Numbered from the stretch's first letter, positions 37,037 to 47,976 are shown. The stretch is 64,000 bases of DNA from Bacteroides sp. (GCA_023666705.1 JAMPBO010000001.1:178539-242538), one strand, 5' to 3'. Numbers and translations: made by a program. Notes: generated by a model from the sequence alone, not told the origin.

Positions 37037-38231
37037 ATTTCAACAAAAAGTCGGCAAGGATAACATTGCTTACATCAATTCCCATATCCGTAAGCAGTAT
37101 TCTGTCCCCTACAGTTGCCATGTATCCCTGGTCTACATATTTGTTAATCACAGGTGCATACACCTCATATACATCCTTGTTAAACCTCTCCTGAAAGTCC
37201 TCCCTGCTGATACCGCACATCATGCGGAGCCCCAAAAACATAAACTCCTCCATACGGGAATCAATATACATCGGAGTAACATTTTCCCTAAGCTTTCTTG
37301 TCGTGTCATTGTAGAGCATTTCCAGATTATCCGTCTCCACAAATTTATCTGACGTCTCCTCCATAAGCTGAATATATTTGAAAATATCACGCATGTTGTT
37401 GAAACGTTTTCCCTGAAAATAGGACGACGCTCCAAGCCCAAGTCCAATATACTCTCCTCCCGTCCAATAAACCATATTATGCTTACACTCATAGCCTGAC
37501 TTGGCATAATTGGATATCTCGTACCTGTCATATCCATTTGACTCAAGCAGCTTTTTCGTTATCTCATACATTCTTCTCTCAATCATGTCGGGTGGAAGTG
37601 ATTCCAGTATGGACTGGTCATTTGCAAACGGTGTCCCCGCCTCAATGGTCAGCGAGTAGGCGGATATATGCTCAGGCTTATAATCAATGACCCTTGTAAG
37701 CGTATCCACATAAGAATGTATGGATTGCCCCGGCAACCCCGACATAACATCCACATTAATATTATTAAAGCCTGCTCTCCTTGCTGCCTTAAAGCTGGCT
37801 ACAAACTGGTCATAATTGTGAAGTCTTCCAAGACGCTTTAACATATTATCATCCGCAGACTGGAGACCAATGCTGATTCTGTTTACACCTGCCGTTTTAT
37901 ATCCGTTCAGCTTCTGGTGTCTTAATGTTCCCGGATTCGCCTCAATTGTAACCTCAGCATCACGCTCCAGCGTAAAAGTCTTCTTAATGAATGCCATGAT
38001 GTTTACAATGAGTGACTCATCCAAAAGAGACGGTGTTCCTCCTCCAATAAAAATCGACCTTACAATATATTCATCTGCAACCGGCTTGTACAGCTTTATT
38101 TCCTGACACAGGCTGTCCACATACCGAAGCATGGTTCCATAGCTTTCTCCGTCAAAGGACAGAAAATCACAATATTTACATTTCACTGCACAAAACGGAA
38201 TATGCACATATAAACTTACATATTTCTTCAT
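37035..38231 (-). CDS. hemW: HemW-like radical SAM protein (coproporphyrinogen oxidase homologue)
   Basis: 398 residues. The radical SAM cluster motif is HIPFCAVKCKYCDF near the N-terminus, followed by FIGGGTPSLL and a HemN C-terminal domain. HemW proteins handle heme rather than oxidise coproporphyrinogen, but the two are easily confused. It follows lepA closely in the usual gpr-spoIIP-lepA-hemW order. GAGGAG lies 12 bases before the ATG, longer than usual. Confidence 0.9.
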   Translation of the reverse strand: MKKYVSLYVHIPFCAVKCKYCDFLSFDGESYGTMLRYVDSLCQEIKLYKPVADEYIVRSIFIGGGTPSLLDESLIVNIMAFIKKTFTLERDAEVTIEANPGTLRHQKLNGYKTAGVNRISIGLQSADDNMLKRLGRLHNYDQFVASFKAARRAGFNNINVDVMSGLPGQSIHSYVDTLTRVIDYKPEHISAYSLTIEAGTPFANDQSILESLPPDMIERRMYEITKKLLESNGYDRYEISNYAKSGYECKHNMVYWTGGEYIGLGLGASSYFQGKRFNNMRDIFKYIQLMEETSDKFVETDNLEMLYNDTTRKLRENVTPMYIDSRMEEFMFLGLRMMCGISREDFQERFNKDVYEVYAPVINKYVDQGYMATVGDRILLTDMGIDVSNVILADFLLK

Positions 38232-38240
38232 AGGGCATCA

Positions 38241-40055
38241 TTACTCCTCATCCAATTTCAGTACACTCATAAACGCCTTTTGCGGTATTTCCACATTACC
38301 AATCTGACGCATCCGTTTCTTTCCTTCCTTCTGCTTTTCTAAAAGCTTCCGCTTACGGGTTATATCACCGCCATAGCACTTGGCAAGCACATCCTTCCTG
38401 ACTGCCTTTACCGTCTCCCTTGCGATAACCTTGCTTCCAATTGCCGCCTGTATCGGTATCTCAAACAAATGTCTCGGTATCTCCGTCTTCAGCTTCTCAC
38501 ACATCTTTCTGCCTCTCTCATAAGCAGTATCCTTGTGGATAATAAAGGAAAGTGCATCAACCTCCTCCTTATTAATCAGAATATCAAGCTTAACCAAATC
38601 CGATTTCACGTAACCCTTAAGCTCATAATCGAAGGAAGCATACCCTCTTGAACGGGATTTGAGTGCATCAAAAAAATCATATATTATTTCATTTAAGGGC
38701 AGGTCATATTTCAAAAGTGCCCTTGTCGTTTCCATATACTCCATGCTCTTATATACACCACGTCTCTCCTGACAAAGCTGCATGATGGCTCCCACATATT
38801 CCGTCGTAACCATAATCTCCGCAGCAACGAACGGCTCCTCCATATAGTCAATGGTTGACGGATCAGGTAAATTTGACGGGTTCGTAAGTTCAATCACCTC
38901 ACCGTCCGTTTTATGCACCTTATACACAACACCCGGAGCCGTAGTAACAAGGTCCAGATTGTACTCTCTCTCCAGACGCTCCTGAATAATTTCAAGGTGA
39001 AGCAGACCTAAAAACCCGCACCGGAACCCAAAGCCCAAAGCAATGGATGTCTCAGGCTCATAGCTTAATGAGGCATCGTTTAACTGAAGCTTTTCCAGTG
39101 CATCCCTCAAATCTGGATACTTTGCACCATCCGCAGGATAAAGCCCGCAAAAGACCATGGGATTTACCTTCTTATATCCGGGAAGTGCCTCCCCACACGG
39201 ATGTTCCGCATCCGTCACGGTATCACCAACTGTTGTATCCTTTACATTTTTTAAGCTTGCTGTTATATAGCCAACCATACCTGCACTGAGTTCGTCACAA
39301 GGTATAAACTGTCCTGCCCCGAAAATACCAACCTGAACAACCTCCGCCTCTGCCTGTGTAGCCATCATCCGTATTTTGGTTCCCTTTGCAACGACACCGT
39401 CAAAAATTCGGCAGAATATAATCACTCCCTTATAAGCATCGTACAGACTGTCAAATATAAGAGCCTTAAGAGGGCTGTCCACATTTCCTGACGGAGCAGG
39501 TATTTTTGTGACAATCTGTTCCAAAACCTGCTCAATGTTGATACCGTTTTTTGCCGAAATCAAGGGTGCATCCTGTGCCTCTATTCCAATCACATCCTCA
39601 ATTTCATTGATTACACGTTCCGGTTCTGCAGAAGGCAGGTCAATTTTGTTAATCACGGGCATGACATCAAGATTGTGGTCAACTGCAAGATAGACATTTG
39701 CGAGAGTCTGTGCCTCAATTCCCTGTGCTGCATCCACTACAAGAATTGCACCCTCACAGGCGGCAAGACTTCTGGATACCTCATAGTTAAAATCCACATG
39801 ACCCGGTGTATCAATCAAATTAAAAATATACTCCTCGCCATCCTCCGCCTTGTATACAATACGGACGGACTGTGCCTTAATTGTAATACCGCGTTCCCGT
39901 TCCAAATCCATGTTGTCCAGAATCTGGTCCTGCATTTCCCGGTCCGTAAGCAATCCCGTCTTTTGGATAATTCGGTCCGCCAGCGTTGATTTACCATGAT
40001 CTATATGAGCAATAATGCAAAAATTTCTTATCTTCCTTTGATCTAAATGAGACAT
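38241..40055 (-). CDS. lepA: Elongation factor 4
   Basis: 604 residues, normal length. GTPase motifs: [29 protein letters not shown]-like domains and the LepA C-terminal domain ([25 protein letters not shown]) follow. It acts on stalled ribosomes. GCGAGGATAAGTGA precedes the ATG. Confidence 0.97.
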   Translation of the reverse strand: MSHLDQRKIRNFCIIAHIDHGKSTLADRIIQKTGLLTDREMQDQILDNMDLERERGITIKAQSVRIVYKAEDGEEYIFNLIDTPGHVDFNYEVSRSLAACEGAILVVDAAQGIEAQTLANVYLAVDHNLDVMPVINKIDLPSAEPERVINEIEDVIGIEAQDAPLISAKNGINIEQVLEQIVTKIPAPSGNVDSPLKALIFDSLYDAYKGVIIFCRIFDGVVAKGTKIRMMATQAEAEVVQVGIFGAGQFIPCDELSAGMVGYITASLKNVKDTTVGDTVTDAEHPCGEALPGYKKVNPMVFCGLYPADGAKYPDLRDALEKLQLNDASLSYEPETSIALGFGFRCGFLGLLHLEIIQERLEREYNLDLVTTAPGVVYKVHKTDGEVIELTNPSNLPDPSTIDYMEEPFVAAEIMVTTEYVGAIMQLCQERRGVYKSMEYMETTRALLKYDLPLNEIIYDFFDALKSRSRGYASFDYELKGYVKSDLVKLDILINKEEVDALSFIIHKDTAYERGRKMCEKLKTEIPRHLFEIPIQAAIGSKVIARETVKAVRKDVLAKCYGGDITRKRKLLEKQKEGKKRMRQIGNVEIPQKAFMSVLKLDEE

Positions 40056-40098
40056 TCACTTATCCTCGCTACCTTTAATAATATACAAACTCCGTTAA

Positions 40099-40128
40099 AG
40101 TATATCATATATAACGAGGCGATTACAA
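40099..40128 (-). promoter_or_regulatory. Promoter of lepA-hemW
   Basis: Minus strand TTGTAA, 18-base spacer, TATACT, in the gap after spoIIP. It lets lepA be expressed apart from the spore genes. Confidence 0.6.
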
Positions 40129-40143
40129 CTATTAAAATCCCTG

Positions 40144-41364
40144 TTAATTTCTTTTATTATTACCACTTAAGACATCGTTTAATATTGCTGCCAACGGTAT
40201 CATTGCATTTTTTTCCTCCTCCACGGTATTTGTCTGTGCACCAACCTCAATTAAGGTTGCACGTGGGAGAATATCAAGATTGTACCGGTATCCGCTTATG
40301 TATATTCTTCTCATTAAATCCCCATACATTCTTTTGCCCGACAAATGAAGCTGGAGACTAAAGCCCAGATTATCTATTTTGTTAGGATTATACATGGATT
40401 CAACGTCACCATTTACATTCAGCCTGCTCACACCGTTAAAAAACATAATCTGTGCCGTCGGCTTTCCGTTAATAACCCTGACTAAATGCAAATCCTCCCT
40501 GACACCATCCCTGTGCAGGTCAATCACAACCTCAATGGATGGATACTGCTCCAACAGCTCCCTTGCCGCCTGCCCCGAAAGATCATACGCATAGCTTCTG
40601 TCAAGCTCACCGTCAACCATATCATATACCGTCCGGTCGTGGTATGTTTTTATTCCGTAGTCCTCCTCCAGTATCCGTGTCAGTTCATCCCCCATACCAA
40701 TGACTGTATCCTCCGTCACTCCGGGACGGCTGTCAATAAAGCTTTCACTGCCATGTGTATGATAAATAAGTACCTTATACTCCTTGGAGGAAATGTCAAT
40801 GCTCATATCCTTGGAAAGCAGATTTTCCGCATTAATTTCGTCAGGATTTACACTGGTGGATTTATCCACAGTGTAGCAGTTATCAAGCAAAAACTCATAA
40901 TCCATAAGCTGGTCCATACTGTATACAATCCCCTGATTATTCGGTATTGCAACAGCCTCAGTTGCATTTTCCTCCGCAATATCTATTTTATCAATGCTAT
41001 CCTGATGATTCTCCTCCGTATTTTTTTTGTCGGAATTTTCCTTCTTGTCCTTGTCACTGTCTGTTGCCGAGGCGGTCTTATCTCCCTGTCCCATGCTTAT
41101 TGTTGCCAGACTGTCACTTTCCTGCGGGTCATAGTCTATCGCAAGTATTGGCAAAAATTCAGTCACAAACCACCTTTCCGTGCCCTTAACATTATTTGCA
41201 TTAACCATTAGTTCATCCTTACAGTCCATAAGCACTATTTTCGATATATCATACCGGCAAAGGAGCATATAGGTTGCCAGTCCCAGCAGCATGAAAATAA
41301 TAATGATACCTGAATGTGATTTACCCATACTAAAATATATGCGTTTTCGTTTTTTATAATTCAA
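40144..41364 (-). CDS. spoIIP: Stage II sporulation protein P
   Basis: About 406 residues: one N-terminal membrane anchor, a long acidic and lysine-rich linker, and the SpoIIP hydrolase domain with YHTHGSES, VIDLHRDGV and IEVGAQTNT. It degrades septal peptidoglycan during engulfment of the forespore, with SpoIID and SpoIIM. The start is uncertain: TTG at 41364 overlaps gpr, while an ATG at 41328 has no ribosome-binding site. Confidence 0.9.
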   Translation of the reverse strand: MNYKKRKRIYFSMGKSHSGIIIIFMLLGLATYMLLCRYDISKIVLMDCKDELMVNANNVKGTERWFVTEFLPILAIDYDPQESDSLATISMGQGDKTASATDSDKDKKENSDKKNTEENHQDSIDKIDIAEENATEAVAIPNNQGIVYSMDQLMDYEFLLDNCYTVDKSTSVNPDEINAENLLSKDMSIDISSKEYKVLIYHTHGSESFIDSRPGVTEDTVIGMGDELTRILEEDYGIKTYHDRTVYDMVDGELDRSYAYDLSGQAARELLEQYPSIEVVIDLHRDGVREDLHLVRVINGKPTAQIMFFNGVSRLNVNGDVESMYNPNKIDNLGFSLQLHLSGKRMYGDLMRRIYISGYRYNLDILPRATLIEVGAQTNTVEEEKNAMIPLAAILNDVLSGNNKRN

Positions 41365-42259
41365 GGAATTTATTGATTGCCTCCGAAATAGTGTAGCTGA
41401 TACGCTTCACTGCTTCATCAATATTTTTGGGTGTTACAAACATTGCAGCAAGCTCCGGTGATGACAGCTTACTTACCAGCTCATATTTTTCCCGGTCTGA
41501 AAAGTTCATGGCATAGTGATGCTTCTCATCGTTTGACAGCTCATTTACCATCGCTTCCATCGCCTCGCTTATAATTGAAGTAACCGATATCACTGTGGGC
41601 ACTCCCACTGCAATAACTTTTACGCCGAGCGTTTCCTCATTTAAGCTTAACCTTCGGTTGCCAACTCCCGAACCGGGACTGATACCCGTATCGCATATTT
41701 GGATTGTCGTGTTTAATCTTGACGGTTCTCTTGCGGCAAGTGCATCAATGGCAATAATAACATCAGGCTGAATTTCCCTGCATAGGCTTTTTAATATGAC
41801 AGAGGTTTCTATGCCCGTCTGTGCCATTACGCCGGGGCATATGGCAGACAGCTTCCTTGCATTTTTTACGATTCCTTCGCTTACAAGATGTCTCGTTATG
41901 AAAATGTTATTTACCACATAAGGACCAAGTGCATCCGGTGTTACGTCCCGGTTCCCAATCCCCACAACAAGCAGGTTCTCCGCATCCCCCACCATTGCTT
42001 TTAAGCTGTCATGGAGTGCCAGGACAAATGGCTCATGTATCCCCTCGTCACATTCCATCAACGCTTTGTTTTCCAGAGTGACATAGGTTCCCTTCGGCTT
42101 GCCGAGCACCTTTGCTCCCGTACTGTTTTTAACCTCTATTTTTGTTATGTTGATTCCATATTCCGAGTAATTTTTAACGCTTACACCGTCTATTTTGCAC
42201 TCGTCATCCAAATCCTCCTTGAGCTCCAGTGCAAGGTCTGTTCTGATCCGTCTATCCAT
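41354..42259 (-). CDS. gpr: Spore germination protease
   Basis: 301 residues of the A25 family. It starts RRIRTDLALE, the usual propeptide region, and has VGIGNRDVTPDALGP and ALAAREPSRLNTTIQICDTGI. Gpr degrades small acid-soluble DNA-binding proteins on germination and is made in the forespore. Its ribosome-binding site AAGGAG lies within a hairpin (42263-42296). Confidence 0.95.
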   Translation of the reverse strand: MDRRIRTDLALELKEDLDDECKIDGVSVKNYSEYGINITKIEVKNSTGAKVLGKPKGTYVTLENKALMECDEGIHEPFVLALHDSLKAMVGDAENLLVVGIGNRDVTPDALGPYVVNNIFITRHLVSEGIVKNARKLSAICPGVMAQTGIETSVILKSLCREIQPDVIIAIDALAAREPSRLNTTIQICDTGISPGSGVGNRRLSLNEETLGVKVIAVGVPTVISVTSIISEAMEAMVNELSNDEKHHYAMNFSDREKYELVSKLSSPELAAMFVTPKNIDEAVKRISYTISEAINKFLEL

Positions 42260-42262
42260 AAA

Positions 42263-42296
42263 AATACTCCTTATCTAATTTGTTGGATAAGGAGTA
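42263..42296 (-). promoter_or_regulatory. Hairpin that hides the gpr ribosome-binding site
   Basis: On the minus strand TACTCCTTATC pairs perfectly with GATAAGGAGTA around a 10-base loop; the second arm contains the Shine-Dalgarno AAGGAGTA. TTTTT and then the gpr ATG follow. It can block translation of read-through RNA and may also terminate the upstream kinase transcript. Confidence 0.7.
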
Positions 42297-42335
42297 TGTT
42301 ATGCACTTATTCTCTTTTAATTCATAATACATATA

Positions 42336-45300
42336 CTAAAGCTTCAGGCTGATATATGTTTTAATCAAATCATCAATTGCCTCTGCATTTTTTTCGGCAA
42401 CAGCCTCGTCAAGTGCGTTGACAAATCCCATGTCATCGCCGTCAAGCCTGGTTTTCTTAAGCTTATCTACACATTCCTGCACAAGCTCAAACATTCCTAC
42501 CTTTGCATTTTCCTGCATATCATTTAACAGCTCCATGTCAAGTCCGTAATCTGCTTCATCTCCAACCTGTTCTCCTGCTTCATTCGTCATGGTTGCCTCG
42601 ACATAAGCAATATACTGTTGAAGTGCCTCGGTCAACATGGCAAGATTATCCGCAAAAGCCTCCAGATTTTTTTTGACATAATCCTTATCACCCACACTGA
42701 TTGCTGCCTCAAGCTTTGCAGCATCCTTGGAAAGCCGGATGGCTCCTATATTGATGCTTGTTGTTTTGATTGTATGAATTTTTGCCTTAAATCCACGCAT
42801 GTCATTGCCAAGCTTTTCATACAAATCCTCCGCCGCATTTTGATTTTGACTATGGTATGCGGTAATCAGCTTGTTAAATACATCAATGTTCCCACCAATT
42901 TTATTGATTGCATCCGTCACGTCAATATATGGCTCAAGCTCCATAAGTCCGTCCCTGTATTTTGAAGCCTCAATGTAATCGCTTATGTTGTCCGGCTTCT
43001 CCTTTATCTTATCCTCTGGAAGGCAGTCCTTTAAAATAGCCGCAACTCTCCTGATATCCAGAGGCTTAATAAGGGTATCAGTAAAACCTGCCTCAAGAAG
43101 GGTCTGCTTATTATCTGCAATGGCATTTGCGTCCATGGAAATAATCGGCATAAAGCTGTAAGCCTCACCATCAAGCTCCCTTATTTCTTTCATTGCATCC
43201 ACGCCGCTCATAATCGGCATTGACAAATCCATAAATACAACGTCGTAATTATGATTCAAAACCATATCAATGGCTTCCAGTCCCGATGTGGTAATGTCAA
43301 CCTTCATATCAAACTGCCCCAGGACATTGACTGCAACATCACAGCTTACCTCGTCGTCATCCACAAGAAGTGCCGTCACGTCAGGAAGCCACAGCTTTGA
43401 TGCCACATCCTTTGTAACCGTTTCCTCAACCTTGGCTGCATTTAAAGCCGTACTTTTTGCATCTGCAACCGTCTGATTGACAGACAGTGTAAATGATGAG
43501 CCGGCACCGTATGTGCTCTCCACCTCAAGCTCTGCATGAAGCACATCTGCATAGCCCTTTGCAATGGCAAGACCCAAACCATATCCATAACGTCCATTAT
43601 TTTTCATATTATCAGCAATCTGGGAAACCTCAAACACAGTTTCAAGCAGCTCCGGCTGTATACCGATTCCCGTATCCGATACGGTATACACAAAATTAAC
43701 CATATTTTTGTTTGCCCTGTCAGCATATTCATAGCAGTCAACGGAAATTGTAATGGAGCCCTCCTTTGTATATCTTACTGCATTGTCCAAAAGTCTTAGG
43801 AGAATGTCCTTTATCTTTTCTCCGTCACCTACAACCAAATCCACGATATTGTCACCAAGCTCAACAAAAAATTTTACATTTTTATCGCCAATCGACCGCA
43901 TCATAAGCTCTGACAGTTCATACATCATGGTCGTAACGGAATACTTATCATTGACCACATCTGCCTTGCCCGCCTCAAGCCTTGCAAGGAGTATAATATC
44001 GTCAACCTTTTCCAGAATATTATTTCCTGTCTCATAAATACTGGCAATATTTTCCCTGTACTGTTCATTTGTATCAGGAAGGGAAAGCAGCTCATCTGCC
44101 TTTGCCATAATGGCATTAATCGGTGTTTTTATCTCATTGCTCATGTTGGCAAGGTAGTCGTTTTTGGCACTGCTTGATTTCACTGCCTCCTCGTGCTGTT
44201 TCGAAAGCATTTCCATCTCCCTGTTATTGGACAGCAGTATCTTCCTTACACGCAAAGCCGCATATATAATCAAAACAATACCCATGAAAATGACAAACAA
44301 CAAAAATCCCCTTGCCACCGGACTTTCGAGCAGCTTTTTCTCCTTCTCAATTTTAAAGGACAACTCTTCGTCACAGGACTTTCCATCACCGTTATATGCC
44401 TTTAATTTAAACAGGTAATCTCCGCCATCCAAATTGGTATAAACAGCTTCCATGCTGCCACTTCCATCAATGACAATCGGTGTTTCGTCAAAGCCCTCAA
44501 GAAAATATTCCACGGAAATATTTTCTCTGTTTGTAAAGGAAAATACCGCAAAATGTATCGTGATTCTGGAAACATCCTTATTCACATTCAGACCGTCCGC
44601 AAGGTCGTCTAACTCATACACGACACCGTCAACATCGATAGCCGTAACCTTAACCCTCGGTGCTACCGTATTATACGGAATATTCTTTGTATCAAGTGTG
44701 CATATTCCTGTATTACAGCATATATAAAGCACACCCTCCTTATCCATTGCACAATTGCAGATGTTGTTTATATCCTTTGTCAGTCCGTCGTTTTTATCCA
44801 GTGCACGGCTGACTATTCCCTGACTGCTTAAAAGATCCTCCTCCGTTGTCCAAAGCACACCCTTTGAGCCTATAATCCATACGGATGTATCCTTGACAAT
44901 CAGCTCATATATATTGTTTGAATAATCTATATTACTGACGGTGCGAAATGCATTATTATAAAAGCACAAACCGTTGTCTGTTCCAATCCACAGCCCCTCC
45001 TTACCCTCTGCCATGGATGTGACAACATTGGAATTAAGTCCACTTTCCGTATCATAATTTTCAATTGCTCCGCTTTTTAAATAAATTTGATATAATCCGC
45101 CCCCATCTGTTCCACAGAGCAAATTCCCCTCGCTGTTTTGGTACATACAGAGTACATTTTCATATTCCATGCCACTTTGAGCATTGTAGACGCTATATAT
45201 TTCTTCGCTTTTTTCGACAATTGCGACACCCTCCTCGGTTGCAACCGCAATCCTGCCATCCGCAAGCTCCAGGGTAATGTTTACGCCATAGCTCGGAAGC

Positions 45301-46583
45301 CCCTCCGCCCTTGTTATGCTTGTTATGGTTCCATCCTTTGCAACCTTGACGACGCCATATCTTCTGTGGGTGCTAATCCACATGTTTCCGTTGCTGTCCT
45401 CCATGATGTGCCTGATGCTGACACCCTCCAGCATCTTCGTAAGGTCGTTGTAAACAGCCTCATTTTTTCTGTTATAAATGATAAGCCCGTCGTCAGTTCC
45501 GATAAACTTATTCTGACCTCTTAAATATACGCAGTTTACCATGGACTCCGACATTCCCACATTAATGTTAAAATCAATGAACTTGCTCTTATTTAAGGCA
45601 AGAACACCCATACGTGTTGATGCAATCCAAAAGTTGCCCTCATAATCCTGTATCATATCAGACAAATAATTATCCACCTGACAGTCACTTAATTGGTGGA
45701 AGGTTCCCTTTTTGTCGAAATAACCGATTCCGATGTCGGAGCATGCCCAAATTCTTCCCTCGTTATCAGGCATCAGCTCGTTAATACCCTCAATCGTTGC
45801 ATGTAAGGCTGATATATTTCTTGTGTGGTTAAATAAAAGGACATCGCTGCCTGATGTTCCCACATACATTCTTCCATTAATCAGACTTAAGCATCTAAGC
45901 TCATCACGGACAAGCTCGGATGTATCTATCACATGCTCCACACCGTCATTACCCATGACATATATTTTTTCCGAGCCATAAATGCCCCATATCTTGTCAT
46001 TAAATGCCTCTATTTCATCAAACTTATAATTTGCCACGGTTCTGTCCATGTACGGCTCCATAACCATATCATTCTCATCTTCCCCGCCTGCTGTGCAAAG
46101 ATACAGACCGTTCGCCGTGGCAGCATATATAGTTCCATTGTCTGTCTCACAAATATCAAGTATCGTTTTTATTCCGTCGTAATACTCCTCCTGAAGGTGG
46201 TATGTCTCTCCCTGTTCTATGTAAAATAATCCGTAGTTGTCCGTTCCAATCCACATTCTGCCCGTTGTATCCTGAAGCATACAGTTTATGGAGTACACGT
46301 CCGTTCTGTCCGTATCCCAAAGATTAACCGCCGTGAAGCCTGCACCACTTGAACGGTACAGCCCTCCATCCGTGCCAACCCAGATATAGCCTGATGTGGA
46401 TTGGTACAGACAGTTCACCTCATTGCTTCCAATTCCATTTTTTGTGTTGTACACGACCTGCACATATCCCGCAATAAAGGAATCCTTTGCAACAACACGC
46501 CTATCTGTCACTACAAAAAGGCACACCAGAAGGAGTGCCATTATGAACATCGATATTATATTTTTGAATTTGCCAAAATTCAT
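42336..46583 (-). CDS. Propeller-type hybrid two-component sensor with an atypical H-box
   Basis: 1415 residues. N-terminal anchor, two-component propeller (reg_prop) repeats (about 50-640, such as GYIWVGTDGGL and GRMWIGTDN), a Y_Y_Y domain (about 650-755), one membrane helix near 770, HisKA-like region, HATPase (DTGIGIQ, GYGLGLAI), receiver (VVFMDLSMP), and Hpt (IHTIKTTSINIGA). The H-box reads ANMSNEIKTPIN: the phospho-accepting His is Asn816. The ATP site, the receiver Asp and the Hpt His remain. The layout matches sensors of polysaccharide breakdown products, but there is no AraC DNA-binding domain. Confidence 0.88.
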   Translation of the reverse strand: MNFGKFKNIISMFIMALLLVCLFVVTDRRVVAKDSFIAGYVQVVYNTKNGIGSNEVNCLYQSTSGYIWVGTDGGLYRSSGAGFTAVNLWDTDRTDVYSINCMLQDTTGRMWIGTDNYGLFYIEQGETYHLQEEYYDGIKTILDICETDNGTIYAATANGLYLCTAGGEDENDMVMEPYMDRTVANYKFDEIEAFNDKIWGIYGSEKIYVMGNDGVEHVIDTSELVRDELRCLSLINGRMYVGTSGSDVLLFNHTRNISALHATIEGINELMPDNEGRIWACSDIGIGYFDKKGTFHQLSDCQVDNYLSDMIQDYEGNFWIASTRMGVLALNKSKFIDFNINVGMSESMVNCVYLRGQNKFIGTDDGLIIYNRKNEAVYNDLTKMLEGVSIRHIMEDSNGNMWISTHRRYGVVKVAKDGTITSITRAEGLPSYGVNITLELADGRIAVATEEGVAIVEKSEEIYSVYNAQSGMEYENVLCMYQNSEGNLLCGTDGGGLYQIYLKSGAIENYDTESGLNSNVVTSMAEGKEGLWIGTDNGLCFYNNAFRTVSNIDYSNNIYELIVKDTSVWIIGSKGVLWTTEEDLLSSQGIVSRALDKNDGLTKDINNICNCAMDKEGVLYICCNTGICTLDTKNIPYNTVAPRVKVTAIDVDGVVYELDDLADGLNVNKDVSRITIHFAVFSFTNRENISVEYFLEGFDETPIVIDGSGSMEAVYTNLDGGDYLFKLKAYNGDGKSCDEELSFKIEKEKKLLESPVARGFLLFVIFMGIVLIIYAALRVRKILLSNNREMEMLSKQHEEAVKSSSAKNDYLANMSNEIKTPINAIMAKADELLSLPDTNEQYRENIASIYETGNNILEKVDDIILLARLEAGKADVVNDKYSVTTMMYELSELMMRSIGDKNVKFFVELGDNIVDLVVGDGEKIKDILLRLLDNAVRYTKEGSITISVDCYEYADRANKNMVNFVYTVSDTGIGIQPELLETVFEVSQIADNMKNNGRYGYGLGLAIAKGYADVLHAELEVESTYGAGSSFTLSVNQTVADAKSTALNAAKVEETVTKDVASKLWLPDVTALLVDDDEVSCDVAVNVLGQFDMKVDITTSGLEAIDMVLNHNYDVVFMDLSMPIMSGVDAMKEIRELDGEAYSFMPIISMDANAIADNKQTLLEAGFTDTLIKPLDIRRVAAILKDCLPEDKIKEKPDNISDYIEASKYRDGLMELEPYIDVTDAINKIGGNIDVFNKLITAYHSQNQNAAEDLYEKLGNDMRGFKAKIHTIKTTSINIGAIRLSKDAAKLEAAISVGDKDYVKKNLEAFADNLAMLTEALQQYIAYVEATMTNEAGEQVGDEADYGLDMELLNDMQENAKVGMFELVQECVDKLKKTRLDGDDMGFVNALDEAVAEKNAEAIDDLIKTYISLKL

Positions 46584-46596
46584 CGGTGCGTTTTCC

Positions 46597-47976
46597 TTAT
46601 GCCTCTCTCAAAAATACCTTATATCCTTTGAGTGTCTCATAGACGTCGGCCTTTGATGTCACCTCCCAAGGTGCATGCATATTCAGCACTGCAACACCAC
46701 AGTCGATAACCTCCATTCCGTAAAGTGAAAGTATATATGCTATCGTTCCGCCGCCGCCTACATCTACCTTGCCAAGCTCTGCCGTCTGATAGCAGATTGC
46801 ATTGTCATCCATCATTTTTCTGATTTTGGCAATGTACTCTGCATTTGCATCATTTGAGCCTGATTTACCTCTGGAACCCGTAAACTTGCTAAATACCATT
46901 CCGCGTCCAAAATAAGAAGCATTGTTCTTTTCAAACGCATCCGCAAACAATGGGTCATATGCCGCATTTACATCCGAGGACAGCATACACGAAGAAGAAA
47001 GACACCTTCTTAAGGAAATGTCGCTATATGCTCCCATGGAATTCATAATTTCCGCAACCGTATTTTCAAAGAATTTTGACTGCATACCAGTTGCACCCAC
47101 GCTGCCGATTTCTTCCTTATCTGTGAGCAGACAGCAGGTAGTCTTATCCACATTGTCAACGGCAAGCATTGCAAGAAGCGATGTATAAGCACATACCCTG
47201 TCATCCTGTCCGTAAGACATAATCATGCTCTTATCCAAGCCTGCTTCCCTTGACCTGCCTGCAGGAACAACCTCAAGCTCTGCCGACATAAAATCCTCTT
47301 CTTCTATGTCATACTTTTCCTTAAGCAGCACAAGTATGTTTTCTTTTACAGCGTCTTTATCCTTGTCCTTTAACGGAATACTTCCAACAAGGATATCAAG
47401 CTTTTCTCCCTCAATCACCTTGTTTGCCTTTTTCTCAAGCTGCTCTCCCGCCAAATGAATGAGTAAATCCGTCACGCAAAATACAGGATCCCGCTTGTCC
47501 TCTCCAATGGATATGTCCAATGTGCTTCCATCCTTTTTCACTACAACTCCGTGAATTGCAAGGGGAAGCGTAACCCACTGGTACTTTTTGATTCCACCAT
47601 AATAATGGGTATCAAAATAAGCAAAATCTTCGTTTTCGTAAAGAGGATTTTGTTTGATATCCATACGTGGCGAGTCAATATGTGCACCCAGGATATTCAG
47701 ACCATTTTCCAGCTTTTTCTTACCGATGTTGAACATTGCCACCGTCTTATTCATACATATGGCATACACCTTGTCCCCTGCCTTAAGCTTCTTCTTGTCC
47801 TTAATTACATCCTTAAGGTCTACATAGCCGTGCTCCTTTGCAAGTGCCTCTATTATTTTGACACATTCCCGTTCCGTTTTTCCGTTATCCAAAAAATCCA
47901 TATATCCATTGCAGATCTTTTCCAATTCAGTCAATTGCTTTTTATTGTATGTTGTCCATGCATTTACTCTTTTCAT
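46597..47976 (-). CDS. M18 family aminopeptidase
   Basis: 459 residues, cytosolic. Metal-binding and catalytic motifs: LGAHIDSPRMDIK, DKEEIGSVGATG, SSDVNAAYDP and GKSGSNDANAEY. M18 enzymes release N-terminal residues, often acidic or hydrophobic, using zinc or cobalt. AAAAGGAG precedes the ATG. It ends 14 bases before the propeller kinase starts, so they may be co-transcribed. Confidence 0.93.
   Translation of the reverse strand: MKRVNAWTTYNKKQLTELEKICNGYMDFLDNGKTERECVKIIEALAKEHGYVDLKDVIKDKKKLKAGDKVYAICMNKTVAMFNIGKKKLENGLNILGAHIDSPRMDIKQNPLYENEDFAYFDTHYYGGIKKYQWVTLPLAIHGVVVKKDGSTLDISIGEDKRDPVFCVTDLLIHLAGEQLEKKANKVIEGEKLDILVGSIPLKDKDKDAVKENILVLLKEKYDIEEEDFMSAELEVVPAGRSREAGLDKSMIMSYGQDDRVCAYTSLLAMLAVDNVDKTTCCLLTDKEEIGSVGATGMQSKFFENTVAEIMNSMGAYSDISLRRCLSSSCMLSSDVNAAYDPLFADAFEKNNASYFGRGMVFSKFTGSRGKSGSNDANAEYIAKIRKMMDDNAICYQTAELGKVDVGGGGTIAYILSLYGMEVIDCGVAVLNMHAPWEVTSKADVYETLKGYKVFLREA

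Noticed and set aside
40486..41211. 241-residue plus-strand frame
   Set aside because: It lies wholly opposite spoIIP, with biased composition and no start signal.
42240..42335. Sigma-G promoter before gpr
   Set aside because: Sequences like TGAATT and CATACTC occur but the spacing is too long or the match too poor.
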